Assembly: GCF_000384315.1 (NCBI RefSeq)
Contig: NZ_ARVW01000001.1
Coordinates: 7,981,001 to 8,045,000, forward strand
DNA: 64,000 nt
Origin: Amycolatopsis nigrescens CSC17Ta-90
Lineage (GTDB): Bacteria > Actinomycetota > Actinomycetes > Mycobacteriales > Pseudonocardiaceae
Direction of reading: 5' to 3'
In this document: piece by piece, positions 25,473-33,148 of the stretch
Layout: the number at the start of each line of letters is the position of its first letter
Position numbering within the stretch: the first letter of the stretch is position 1
Notes under the pieces: generated by a model
The model's input: only the letters and a program-made list of their open reading frames with translations
Told to the model about the DNA's origin: nothing
Database searches by the model: none
Translations under genes and position numbers: made by a program

Positions 25473-27226
25473 AGCGGCTGGGGCAGACGAAGCCGCTGGT
25501 GCTGGCCATGCTGGCCGGCGCGGTGGTCGTGCTCGTGGTCTACCTGGCCGCCTCTTCCTACCTGATGTTTCTGCTCACCGGGGCCGCGGTGTCCGTGGTG
25601 ATCATGCAGAGCTTCGGGGTGATCACCGGCAGGGCAGGGGTGATTTCGCTGTGCCAGATGTCCTTCGCGGCGATCGGCGCGTGGACGGTCGGCTGGGCGA
25701 ATGTCGGCGGCGTGCCGGGAGGTTTCCTGGTGTGGCTGCTGCTCGGCGGGCTGGCCGCGGTGGTCGCCGGGGTGGCCATCGGCATTCCCGCGCTGCGGCT
25801 GCGGGGGATGAGCCTCGCGGTGGCCACCTTCGCCTTCGCCACCTCGCTCGACGTGGTGTTCGGCGCGCTCAACTTCCCCGGCCAGGACGAGTTCGTCTTC
25901 GTGGTCCGCCCGCCGGGTTTCACCGGGGACAGCGAGTACTTCGTGTTCAGCGCGGTGATCGTGGCGATCCTGTTCGGGGTGCTGTGGAAGTTGGACCGCA
26001 GCCGGGTCGGCGGGGCGCTGGTGGAGATCAGGCACTCGGAACGGGCCGCCGCCGCGCACGGCATCAGCGTGATCCGCGGCAAGCTCGCCGCGTTCGCGCT
26101 GAGCGCATTCATCGCCGGGATCGGCGGCGGGCTGATGGCCGGTCAGCTCGGGGTGGTGTCCGCGACGAACTTCACCTCGGCCAGTTCGGTGGCCTTCTTC
26201 GCGATCGCCCTGTTCGCAGGCACGCACAACGCCGAGGGCGCGATCGCCGGCGGGCTGCTCGGCGCGGTGTTCCCGGTGCTGATCGACAAGATCGGCATCC
26301 CGCAGGACCTCAGCACGATGTTCTTCGGGGTGGCGGCGATCCTGGTGCTGCGGCACGGGATGAGCCAGACCGACGACCTGCGCGCCAGGCGCCGGGCGAA
26401 ACGGGCCGGGAAAGCGGCCGCGGGACAGCCGGACGATCAGGAGATCCCGGCGCCTTCGCGACCGGTGACGGTGCTCAAGCCGAAAGGCGAGGAGCAGCCG
26501 GGCGACGGCCCGGTGCTGGCGGTCCGCGACCTGCGGGTGCGCTTCGGCAACCTGGTCGCGGTGGACGGGGTCACCCTCGACGTGCCACCCCGTTCCATCG
26601 TCGGGCTGGTCGGCCCGAACGGCGCCGGGAAGTCGACGTTGGTCAACGCGGTCACCGGGTTCACCGGCGCGTACACCGGCTCGGTGCTGCTCGGCGGTAC
26701 CGAGGTGGACGCGCTGGCCGCGCACCGGCGCGCCAGGGCCGGCCTCCGGCGCAGCTTCCAGCAGCTGCGGGTCCCGGCCGCGCTGACCGCCGGGATGTTC
26801 CTGCAGGTCGCCGCAGGGCGCCGGCTGTCACGGCTGGAGATCGACGAGGAACTGGCCTGGTTCGCCTGCCCCGGCGCGGACGTGCCGATGGAGTCGGTGG
26901 ACGTGGCGACCAGGCGGCTGCTCGAAGTGGCCGGGCTGGCCGCCGGACAGCCGCGGGTGCTGCTGCTGGACGAACCGGCGGCCGGGCACTCCAGCGGCGA
27001 GACCAGGCTGCTCGCCTCCCGGCTGGCCGAGATCCCGGAACGGTCGGACACCTCGGTGCTGCTGATCGAGCACGACATCGAGCTGGTCCGGTCGGTCTGC
27101 GACCAGATCGTGGTGCTCGACTTCGGCCGGGTGCTCGCGCAGGGGGCGCCGGAGCAGGTGCTGCGCGATCCGGCGGTGATCGAGGCGTATCTCGGCGGCA
27201 CCCGCACCTCACCCGAATCCCGATAG
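25469..27226 (+). CDS. Branched-chain-type ABC importer, fused permease and ATPase (LivM-LivG)
   Basis: 585 residues. Residues 1-300 are a LivM permease with about eight or nine helices (GVITGRAGVISLCQMSFAAIG, LRLRGMSLAVATFAFATSLD). A basic, Pro/Lys-rich linker (about 305-345) joins an ATPase domain with GPNGAGKST (about 381), the Q-loop in RRSFQQLRVPA and Walker B VLLLDEPAAGHSS. The signature motif expected before Walker B (LSYGQ-type) is replaced by ESVDVATRRLLEVAGLA, so this ATPase half looks degenerate. Fusion of LivM to LivG is known in actinomycetes. ATG 25469 overlaps the upstream stop. Confidence 0.9.
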   Translation: MKRLGQTKPLVLAMLAGAVVVLVVYLAASSYLMFLLTGAAVSVVIMQSFGVITGRAGVISLCQMSFAAIGAWTVGWANVGGVPGGFLVWLLLGGLAAVVAGVAIGIPALRLRGMSLAVATFAFATSLDVVFGALNFPGQDEFVFVVRPPGFTGDSEYFVFSAVIVAILFGVLWKLDRSRVGGALVEIRHSERAAAAHGISVIRGKLAAFALSAFIAGIGGGLMAGQLGVVSATNFTSASSVAFFAIALFAGTHNAEGAIAGGLLGAVFPVLIDKIGIPQDLSTMFFGVAAILVLRHGMSQTDDLRARRRAKRAGKAAAGQPDDQEIPAPSRPVTVLKPKGEEQPGDGPVLAVRDLRVRFGNLVAVDGVTLDVPPRSIVGLVGPNGAGKSTLVNAVTGFTGAYTGSVLLGGTEVDALAAHRRARAGLRRSFQQLRVPAALTAGMFLQVAAGRRLSRLEIDEELAWFACPGADVPMESVDVATRRLLEVAGLAAGQPRVLLLDEPAAGHSSGETRLLASRLAEIPERSDTSVLLIEHDIELVRSVCDQIVVLDFGRVLAQGAPEQVLRDPAVIEAYLGGTRTSPESR

Positions 27227-27237
27227 GAGACAATCAG

Positions 27238-28410
27238 ATGCGAGCACGAACCCGGTGGTGCCGCTCGTTCGCGGTGAGCACCGTACTAGCCGCAGTGATG
27301 GTAGTGGTGGCCGGCTGCGACTCCGGCGGCGACGGCAAGATCAAGATCGGTGCGGTGGCCGGGCTCACCGGCAACTTCGTGACCACCGACGTGGTCAAGA
27401 CCGCGACCCAGGTGTTCAACGACGTCAACGCCCGTGGCGGGGTGAACGGGCGCCAGGTCGAGTACGTGGTCAAGGACGACGCCGGCAACCCGCAGCGGAC
27501 CGCGCAGGTGGCAAGGGAGCTGCTGGACGACGACGTGGTGGCGATGGCCGGTTCGGCCAGCTTCACCGACTGCGACGTCAACGGCGGCTTCTACAAGCAG
27601 TCCGGGATCAGTTCGGTGATGGCCGTCGGGGCCAGCCCGAAGTGCTTTCAGAGCCCCAATATCGCCCCGGTCAACGTGGGCCCGTTCACCCTGATGACGG
27701 CGGTGCTGAAGTACGCGTCGGAGGCGCTGCAGACCAAGCGGGTGTGCAACTTCACCGTGGTGCTGCCGGGCAGCGAGGATGCCGTCCAGCAGGCACTCGG
27801 CCGCTGGTCGGCGCTGACCGGGCAGCAGCTGGTGGTGAACGACCTGACCGTGCAGCAGAGCGGCGACCCGACGCCGTATCTGCTGCGGGCCAAGCAGGCC
27901 GGCTGCGACGCGGTGCTGTTCAACCCGACCGAGCAGCTGGTGGTGCCGTGGCTGCAGGCGGCGAAGACCCAGGGCATGAACGACGTCAACTTCCTGCTGC
28001 TGGCGCCGTCCTACACCGACAGCGTGGCCAAGGCCGTCGGCGGCCTCGGGCTGAAGATCTACGCGGGCAGCGAGTTCGAGCCCTACACCGCGGACACCCC
28101 GGCCAACCGCGAATGGCGGGACACCGTCCAGCGCGCCGGCGCCCCGGCCACCGCGTTCTCGCAGGGCGGCTACCTGTCCGCGAAGTTCATGGTGAACGTG
28201 CTGCAGGGGATCAAGGGCGAGATCACCAAGGATTCGGTCAACGACGCGCTGAAGAAGATGGCCCCGGTGGCCGACCCGATGCTCGGCACGCCGTTCGTCT
28301 TCGGTGGCGCGGAAACCCACTCGCCGAACCAGGCTTCGAAGATCGTCCGGCTGGAGAACGGCCGGTGGACCGTGGCCACGCCCGAGTTCATCACCCTCCC
28401 GGCGAGCTAG
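27238..28410 (+). CDS. Branched-chain-type ABC importer, substrate-binding lipoprotein (LivK-like)
   Basis: 390 residues with a lipoprotein signal (AAVMVVVAGCDSGG, lipid Cys about residue 24). The fold is type I periplasmic binding: KIKIGAVAGLTGNF, VFNDVNARGGVNGRQVEYVVKDDAGNPQRTA, VAMAGSASFTDCD and SQGGYLSAKFMVNVLQGI. Such proteins bind amino acids, amides, aromatic acids or urea; here an acylated amine or its product is a reasonable guess. ATG 27238 follows TAGGAGA with a seven-base spacing, 11 bases after the permease/ATPase gene. Confidence 0.92.
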   Translation: MRARTRWCRSFAVSTVLAAVMVVVAGCDSGGDGKIKIGAVAGLTGNFVTTDVVKTATQVFNDVNARGGVNGRQVEYVVKDDAGNPQRTAQVARELLDDDVVAMAGSASFTDCDVNGGFYKQSGISSVMAVGASPKCFQSPNIAPVNVGPFTLMTAVLKYASEALQTKRVCNFTVVLPGSEDAVQQALGRWSALTGQQLVVNDLTVQQSGDPTPYLLRAKQAGCDAVLFNPTEQLVVPWLQAAKTQGMNDVNFLLLAPSYTDSVAKAVGGLGLKIYAGSEFEPYTADTPANREWRDTVQRAGAPATAFSQGGYLSAKFMVNVLQGIKGEITKDSVNDALKKMAPVADPMLGTPFVFGGAETHSPNQASKIVRLENGRWTVATPEFITLPAS

Positions 28411-28419
28411 GAGGCGGCC

Positions 28420-29286
28420 GTGCTCGTACTGTCCGCGGCGATCGCGGGTCTGGTCACCGGCGGCGCGTACGCGCTGATGGGGCTGTCCATCCTGCTCACC
28501 CACCGGCTGGTGGCGGTGGTCAACTTCGCGCAGGCCGCGGTGGGCGCGTTCGGCGCCTTCGCGATGGTCCTGCTCTACGAAAGCGGTGTGCCGCTGGTAC
28601 TGGCGGTGCTCGCCGGGCTGGTCGTCGGCGCGGCCGTGCACGCGCTGGTCGGCGCGATCATGGTCCGCTGGTTCTCGGAGGCGGGCGAGGGGATCAAGGC
28701 GGCGGTCACGGTCGCGGTGTACACCTCGTTCCTCGCGCTCGGCCTCCGGTTGTTCGGCGCCCAGCACCCGCATCGGTTCCCGACTCCGTTCGACAGTCCC
28801 GCGTTCACCCTCGGCAGCGTGGTGGTGACCTGGACGGCGGTGCTCACCCTGCTGCTCGCGGTGCTCTTCGCGGTGGCACCGGTGCTGCTGCTCCGCCGCA
28901 CCAGGATCGGTCTGCTGCTGCGTGCGCTGGCCGAGCGGCCGACCACCGCGGAACTGGTCGGCATCCCGGTGCCGAGGCTGGCGATGGTGGTGTGGGCGAC
29001 CACGGGTGCGGCGAGCGCGCTGGCGATCATGCTCATCGCCGGCCAGTTCGCCAGCGACTTCGGCTCGCAGGCGCTGCTGATCACTCCCGCGCTGGCGGCC
29101 GCGCTGGTCGGCGGGTTCCGCAGCTTCCCGCTCACCCTGGCCGGCGGGCTCGCGTTGGGCATCCTGCAGAGCGTGGCCAGTACCTGGGCGGAGATCCGGG
29201 AGTACCGGGGCGTGCTGCCGTTCGTGGCGATCCTGGTGGTGCTGGTGTGGAGCCGGCGCCGGGAACGATGGGACGAGCTGGCTTGA
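28420..29286 (+). CDS. Branched-chain-type ABC importer, permease (LivH-like)
   Basis: 288 residues, about eight helices. GLVTGGAYALMGLSILLTHR at the N-terminus and NFAQAAVGAFGAFAM are typical LivH. The cytoplasmic EAA-like loop appears as RTRIGLLLRALAERPTTAELVGI, contacting the ATPases. GTG 28420 has a perfect AGGAGG five bases upstream that overlaps the binding-protein stop. This completes an import system with separate LivF, LivK and LivH and a fused LivM-LivG. Confidence 0.92.
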   Translation: MLVLSAAIAGLVTGGAYALMGLSILLTHRLVAVVNFAQAAVGAFGAFAMVLLYESGVPLVLAVLAGLVVGAAVHALVGAIMVRWFSEAGEGIKAAVTVAVYTSFLALGLRLFGAQHPHRFPTPFDSPAFTLGSVVVTWTAVLTLLLAVLFAVAPVLLLRRTRIGLLLRALAERPTTAELVGIPVPRLAMVVWATTGAASALAIMLIAGQFASDFGSQALLITPALAAALVGGFRSFPLTLAGGLALGILQSVASTWAEIREYRGVLPFVAILVVLVWSRRRERWDELA

Positions 29287-29319
29287 TCGTCCACTGTAGA
29301 TAGTCTTGAAAGGACAGAC

Positions 29320-30090
29320 ATGTGCCATGGTGACGAATCCAGTCCGCCCGCTCCACCGGGGGAACCGGGCGCGGTGGCCGAGTCCGGCGACCTCACGCTG
29401 CGCGCACCGGACGGCAACCGCATCCTCGCCCACCGTGCCGTGCCCGCGCGGCCGTCCGGAGCCGGCGTGGTGCTGCTGCCCGACGTCCGTGGCCTGCACC
29501 GGTTCTACCGCGAGCTGAGCGGCCGGTTCGCCGAGGCCGGGGTCACCGCACTGGCGATCGACTACTACGGCCGGTCCGCCGTGGACGACACCCGCGGGCC
29601 GGACTTCGACGGCTTCGGCCACGTCGCGAAGCTGCGGCCGGAGCACTCCGCGGCGGACATCCGCGCGGCGGTGGACCACCTGCACTCGGGCGCGCTCGGC
29701 GAGCTGGACGCGATCTTCACCGTCGGGTTCTGCCTCGGCGGCGCGATGTCATGGAGCCAGTCGGCGGTGGACGAGCGGTTGGCCGGCGCGATCGGTTTCT
29801 ACGGCCGTCCCGCCGAGTGCCGTGCGCTGATCCCGCGGATGCGCGCTCCGCTGCTGGTGCTCGCCGCGGGCGCGGATCAGCTCACCGCGCCCGAGGACGC
29901 GCGGAAGTTCGACCAGGAGCTGACCGACGCCGGAGTAGGCCATCGGTTCGTGCTTTACGAGGGGGCTCCGCACTCGTTCTTCGACGGCGGTTTCGCCGCG
30001 CACGAGGAAGCCTGTGCGGACGCCTGGCGTGAGGTGCTCGACTTCCTTGCCCAGCACAGCGTTCCCCGGCGCAACGGGATGCCGAGGTGA
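29320..30090 (+). CDS. Dienelactone hydrolase family protein
   Basis: 256 residues. The nucleophile elbow GFCLGG (about residue 140) has Cys as in dienelactone hydrolase, with the closing His in GAPHSFFDG and the Asp in AAGADQLTAPED. DLH proteins open lactones or cleave activated esters in aromatic catabolism. ATG 29320 follows GAAAGGACAG; it is 33 bases after livH and its stop overlaps the alcohol dehydrogenase start (GTGA), so it belongs to the same operon. No clear substrate. Confidence 0.88.
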   Translation: MCHGDESSPPAPPGEPGAVAESGDLTLRAPDGNRILAHRAVPARPSGAGVVLLPDVRGLHRFYRELSGRFAEAGVTALAIDYYGRSAVDDTRGPDFDGFGHVAKLRPEHSAADIRAAVDHLHSGALGELDAIFTVGFCLGGAMSWSQSAVDERLAGAIGFYGRPAECRALIPRMRAPLLVLAAGADQLTAPEDARKFDQELTDAGVGHRFVLYEGAPHSFFDGGFAAHEEACADAWREVLDFLAQHSVPRRNGMPR

Positions 30091-31199
30091 CCCCGCCGGT
30101 GCCGAAGACGACCAGGGCGGCCGTGCTGCGGGAGTACGGCAAGCCGCTCTCGATGGAGGAACTGCCGCTGCCCGCGGAACTGGCCCCCGGCTCGGCACTG
30201 GTCCGGCTCGACCGCACCACCCTGTGCGGCACCGACGCGCATCTCTGGCGGGGTGGAATGCCGTTCGTCCAGTTGCCGATCGTGCTCGGCCACGAGATGG
30301 CGGGCCGGGTGGTCGCGCTGGGCGCGGGGGCGGACACCGACGCGCTCGGCCGCCCGGTGGCCACCGGCACCAGGCTCGTCTGGTCGGAGGCGACCTGCGG
30401 GCGCTGCCACGGCTGCACCGTGCTGCGGGAGCCGGTGCTGTGCGCGGACCGCGGGTACGGCTTCCGGCAGCGGGCGGACCGCTCGCCGTTCGTCACCGGC
30501 GGGCTCGCCGAGTACTGCTATCTGCCGCCCGGCGCGGGCAGGCTGGTGATCCCGGACGATCTGCCGGACACCTGGGCCGCGGCCGCCGGCTGCGCGGGGA
30601 AGACGGTGGTGCGCGCGTTCGACCGGGCCGGCGGGGTGCCCCGCGGCGCGGTCGTGGTGGTGCAGGGCGCCGGCCCGCTCGGGCTGTTCGGCACCGCGCT
30701 GGCCAGGGCGTCCGGGGCTGGGCTGGTGATCACCATCGGCGGGCCGTCCCACCGGCTGGCGCTCGCGTCCCGCTGGGGTGCCGACGTGGTGATCTCGGTG
30801 GATGAGGTGCCCGAACCGGGGGAGCGGGTCGCGCGGGTGGCGGCGCTGACCGGGACGCGGGGCGCGGACCTGGTCTTCGACTTCGCCGGCGGGCCCACCG
30901 CCAACTACGAGGGCGTGCTGATGTGCGCGCAGCGCGGCCGATACGTGGTGGTCGGACTGGCCGGTGCAGACGCGCTGGCGATGCCCGCGGACGTGGTGAT
31001 GGGCAGGGAGCTGCAGGTGCTCGGCTCGCTGAACGGTGACGTGTCCGATCTGGCGCGATCGCTGCGCTTCCTGGCCGATGGCCGGGACCGGTTCGACTGG
31101 GACGCGATGTTCGGCGCGCCGGTGGGACTGGCCGGAGCGACCGCCGCCTTCGAAGACCTGACCGCGATCAAGGCCGTGATCGCACCCGAACTCGGCTGA
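30087..31199 (+). CDS. Zinc-dependent alcohol dehydrogenase (MDR family)
   Basis: 370 residues. Catalytic zinc site CGTDAH (about 47) and GHEMAG (about 70); four-Cys structural zinc site in CGRCHGCTVLREPVLC (about 104-119); nucleotide-binding GAGPLGLFGTALA (about 195). It interconverts an alcohol and an aldehyde or ketone with NAD(P). GTG 30087 overlaps the previous stop by four bases. The operon context suggests a role on a side-chain alcohol, but no substrate can be named. Confidence 0.9.
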   Translation: MTPPVPKTTRAAVLREYGKPLSMEELPLPAELAPGSALVRLDRTTLCGTDAHLWRGGMPFVQLPIVLGHEMAGRVVALGAGADTDALGRPVATGTRLVWSEATCGRCHGCTVLREPVLCADRGYGFRQRADRSPFVTGGLAEYCYLPPGAGRLVIPDDLPDTWAAAAGCAGKTVVRAFDRAGGVPRGAVVVVQGAGPLGLFGTALARASGAGLVITIGGPSHRLALASRWGADVVISVDEVPEPGERVARVAALTGTRGADLVFDFAGGPTANYEGVLMCAQRGRYVVVGLAGADALAMPADVVMGRELQVLGSLNGDVSDLARSLRFLADGRDRFDWDAMFGAPVGLAGATAAFEDLTAIKAVIAPELG

Positions 31200-31221
31200 A
31201 CCCCATCGCAAGGAGCCCAGT

Positions 31222-32220
31222 ATGACCAGCCATTCCGTCAAGACCACGGTGGCCAACCCGGCGCCGATCCTGCACGCGGCCACCGGTTTCATGGCGGCCA
31301 AGCAGCTTTTCGCGGCCGCCAAGTGCGGTCTGTTCGGTGCGCTCGAGGACGAGCCGCTGACCGTGCCGGAACTGGCCGCCCGCACCGGGCTGCCGGAGCG
31401 GTCCGCGCGCATCCTGGCGGACGCGATGACCGGGCTGCGGCTGCTCGTCTTCGAGCACGGCCGCTACCGCAACGCCGAAGCGGCCAGTGCCTACCTCAGC
31501 GGTCGCGGCGAAGGGCCGGACCTCAGGCCGTTCCTGGAGTTCTGGGACGGCCTGAGCTATCCGCACTGGCAGTCCTATGTGGACGCCGTATGGGCGGCGG
31601 CCCCGGCGCCGTTCGAGCTGGACGAGCAGCGGATGGGCGTGTTCCTCGGCGGTGTGCAGACGTACAACTCGCTGCACGCGCTGATGCTGGCCGAGCACTA
31701 CGACTTCGGCAGGCACCGGCGGCTGCTCGACCTCGGCGGCCTGTCATCGGCGTTCCTGACCGAGGCGGTTTCCCGGCATTCCGGCCTGAGCGGCGCCTTC
31801 GTCGCCACCGGTGACCTGCTTGAATCGGCCAGGGCGGCGGCCCCGCCGGAGTTCCGCGACCGGATCGAGTTCCACGACGCCGACGTGCTCGCCGACCTGA
31901 TCCCCGGCCGTTACGACGCGGTGCTGCTGGAGCACGTCGTGCACCGCTACGACGCCGAGCAGAACCAGGTGATCCTCGGCAGGGCACGCGAAGTGGCCGA
32001 AGACGGCGCACGCCTGCTGCTGCTGGACTTCCTGCTCGAACCGGCCGAGGGACGGCGGCTGGACGCGCTGTTCGCCGGGGAGTACCTGGTGGTGGACGGG
32101 ACCGTGGTGTACCCGGAGTCCGAGGTGCGGGGCTGGTTGGAGAAGACCGGCTGGCGCTGGCTGGAGACGATGGCGCTGCCGGGCAGCCCGCGGGTGCTTA
32201 TCGCCGAGGCGGCGGCGTGA
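31222..32220 (+). CDS. O-methyltransferase-fold protein with altered SAM motifs
   Basis: 332 residues of the acetylserotonin/caffeate O-methyltransferase fold: winged-helix dimerisation domain 'FGALEDEPLTVPELAARTGLPERSARILADAMTGL' (about 40-75) followed by a Rossmann domain. The glycine-rich loop is LLDLGGLSSAFL rather than the usual D-x-GGG-x-G, and the Asp that binds the ribose of SAM is replaced in the stretch FVATGDLLESA. A catalytic-type His is present in EHVVHRYD. It may bind another cofactor or have lost methyl transfer. ATG 31222 follows AAGGAG. Its GTGA end overlaps the start of a 58-codon ORF. Confidence 0.82.
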   Translation: MTSHSVKTTVANPAPILHAATGFMAAKQLFAAAKCGLFGALEDEPLTVPELAARTGLPERSARILADAMTGLRLLVFEHGRYRNAEAASAYLSGRGEGPDLRPFLEFWDGLSYPHWQSYVDAVWAAAPAPFELDEQRMGVFLGGVQTYNSLHALMLAEHYDFGRHRRLLDLGGLSSAFLTEAVSRHSGLSGAFVATGDLLESARAAAPPEFRDRIEFHDADVLADLIPGRYDAVLLEHVVHRYDAEQNQVILGRAREVAEDGARLLLLDFLLEPAEGRRLDALFAGEYLVVDGTVVYPESEVRGWLEKTGWRWLETMALPGSPRVLIAEAAA

Positions 32221-32234
32221 GCGGCTCGGTGTCC
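32214..32234. repeat. Direct repeat, copy 1 (start of the 58-codon ORF)
   Basis: GGCGTGA followed by GCGGCTCGGTGTCC. The same sequence, with three extra bases (TGA duplicated around ATG), recurs at 32387-32410 at the start of the SDR gene. Confidence 0.8.
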
Positions 32235-32393
32235 AGCCGCGGCACCCAGGATGACCACGGCGCGCGCACTGGCCGGCAGGCACCGCTATCGGGGCGGCGG
32301 GGCGCCTGCCTTGCCACCGTTACCGGGCCGCGGGAGTCGCGCCCTGTCGACAGGATCGCGGATGCGCGCGGACTCGCGGAGGGGTTGGCGTGA
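32217..32393 (+). CDS. Possible 58-codon coupled ORF between methyltransferase and SDR
   Basis: An open frame with GTG overlapping the methyltransferase stop (GTGA) and a TGA overlapping the SDR start (TGATG), so it is coupled at both ends. Its first six residues MSGSVS are identical to those of the SDR because of a repeated DNA segment. The rest (SRGTQDDHGARTGRQAPLSG and onward) is rich in Arg, Gly and Ala and resembles nothing I know. About 84% of third positions are G or C by my hand count, somewhat below its neighbours. Either a real small protein or a frame kept open after a duplication. Confidence 0.4.
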   Translation: MSGSVSSRGTQDDHGARTGRQAPLSGRRGACLATVTGPRESRPVDRIADARGLAEGLA

Positions 32394-32410
32394 TGAGCGG
32401 CTCGGTGTCC
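32387..32410. repeat. Direct repeat, copy 2 (start of the SDR gene)
   Basis: GGCGTGATGA followed by GCGGCTCGGTGTCC; partner of 32214-32234. Confidence 0.8.
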
Positions 32411-33148
32411 GCCCTAGTCGCGCTGGTGACCGGCGGGGGCAGTGGGATCGGGGAGGCGGTGGCGGCCGCGCTGGCCGGCGAAGGGGCGAAGGTGGCGGTC
32501 GCCGATCTCGACGAGGGCGCCGCACGTCGGGTGGCCGGGCGGATCGGCGGGCTGGCACTGGCACTGGACGTCCGCGACCCGGCCTCGGTGGCGGCCGCGG
32601 TCGCCGAGGCCACCGGCGCGCTCGGCCCGGTGCGGGTGCTGGTGAACAGCGCCGGCGTGGTGGGTGGTGCCGGGCCGCTGCGGTCGTTGCCACTCGCCGC
32701 GCTCACCGCGGCACTGGAGGTGAACGTGGTGGGCACGTTCCTGATGACCCAGGCGGTCGGCAACGCGATGGCCGAAGCCGGGGAGGGCGGGTCGATCGTG
32801 AACCTCAGTTCGGCCGGCGCGTTCCAGCCCACCTTCGGGCTCGGCCACTACGAGGCGACCAAGGCCGCGGTGAACGCGCTGACCCGGTCCGCCGCGCTGG
32901 AGCTGGCCGAGCACCGGATCCGGGTGAACGCGGTCGCGCCGGGACCGGTCGAGACGCCGATGACCGGCCAGGCGCTGGCCGATCCGGACGCGCGGGCAGC
33001 CTGGCTGGCGAGAATCCCGCTGGGCCGGATCGCCGATCCGGCCGATCTGGTGCCGCTGGTGCTGCTGCTGGCCTCGGACCGGGCGCGGCACATCACCGGG
33101 ACCGTGCTGCCGGTGGACGGCGGCCAGCTGCTGGCTGGTGCGGCGTGA
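32393..33148 (+). CDS. SDR-family oxidoreductase
   Basis: 251 residues. TGGGSGIG near residue 14 binds NAD(P); Ser in IVNLSSAGAF and YEATKAAV supply the catalytic Ser, Tyr and Lys; the tail 'ITGTVLPVDGGQ' is typical. ATG 32393 is preferred, with GGAGGGG eight bases upstream; GTG 32390 is the alternative. Its stop overlaps the start of the dimethylformamidase-like gene. It probably acts on a hydroxyl or keto group of the compound handled by this operon. Confidence 0.88.
   Translation: MSGSVSALVALVTGGGSGIGEAVAAALAGEGAKVAVADLDEGAARRVAGRIGGLALALDVRDPASVAAAVAEATGALGPVRVLVNSAGVVGGAGPLRSLPLAALTAALEVNVVGTFLMTQAVGNAMAEAGEGGSIVNLSSAGAFQPTFGLGHYEATKAAVNALTRSAALELAEHRIRVNAVAPGPVETPMTGQALADPDARAAWLARIPLGRIADPADLVPLVLLLASDRARHITGTVLPVDGGQLLAGAA

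Noticed and set aside
27286..29685. Long minus-strand open frame opposite the LivK and LivH genes
   Set aside because: Shadow frame over two well-supported transport genes; His/Arg/Gln-rich.
31222..32220. Melatonin pathway reading of the acetylserotonin O-methyltransferase-like gene
   Set aside because: Family name reflects fold only, and the SAM loop is altered; no indole pathway genes nearby.
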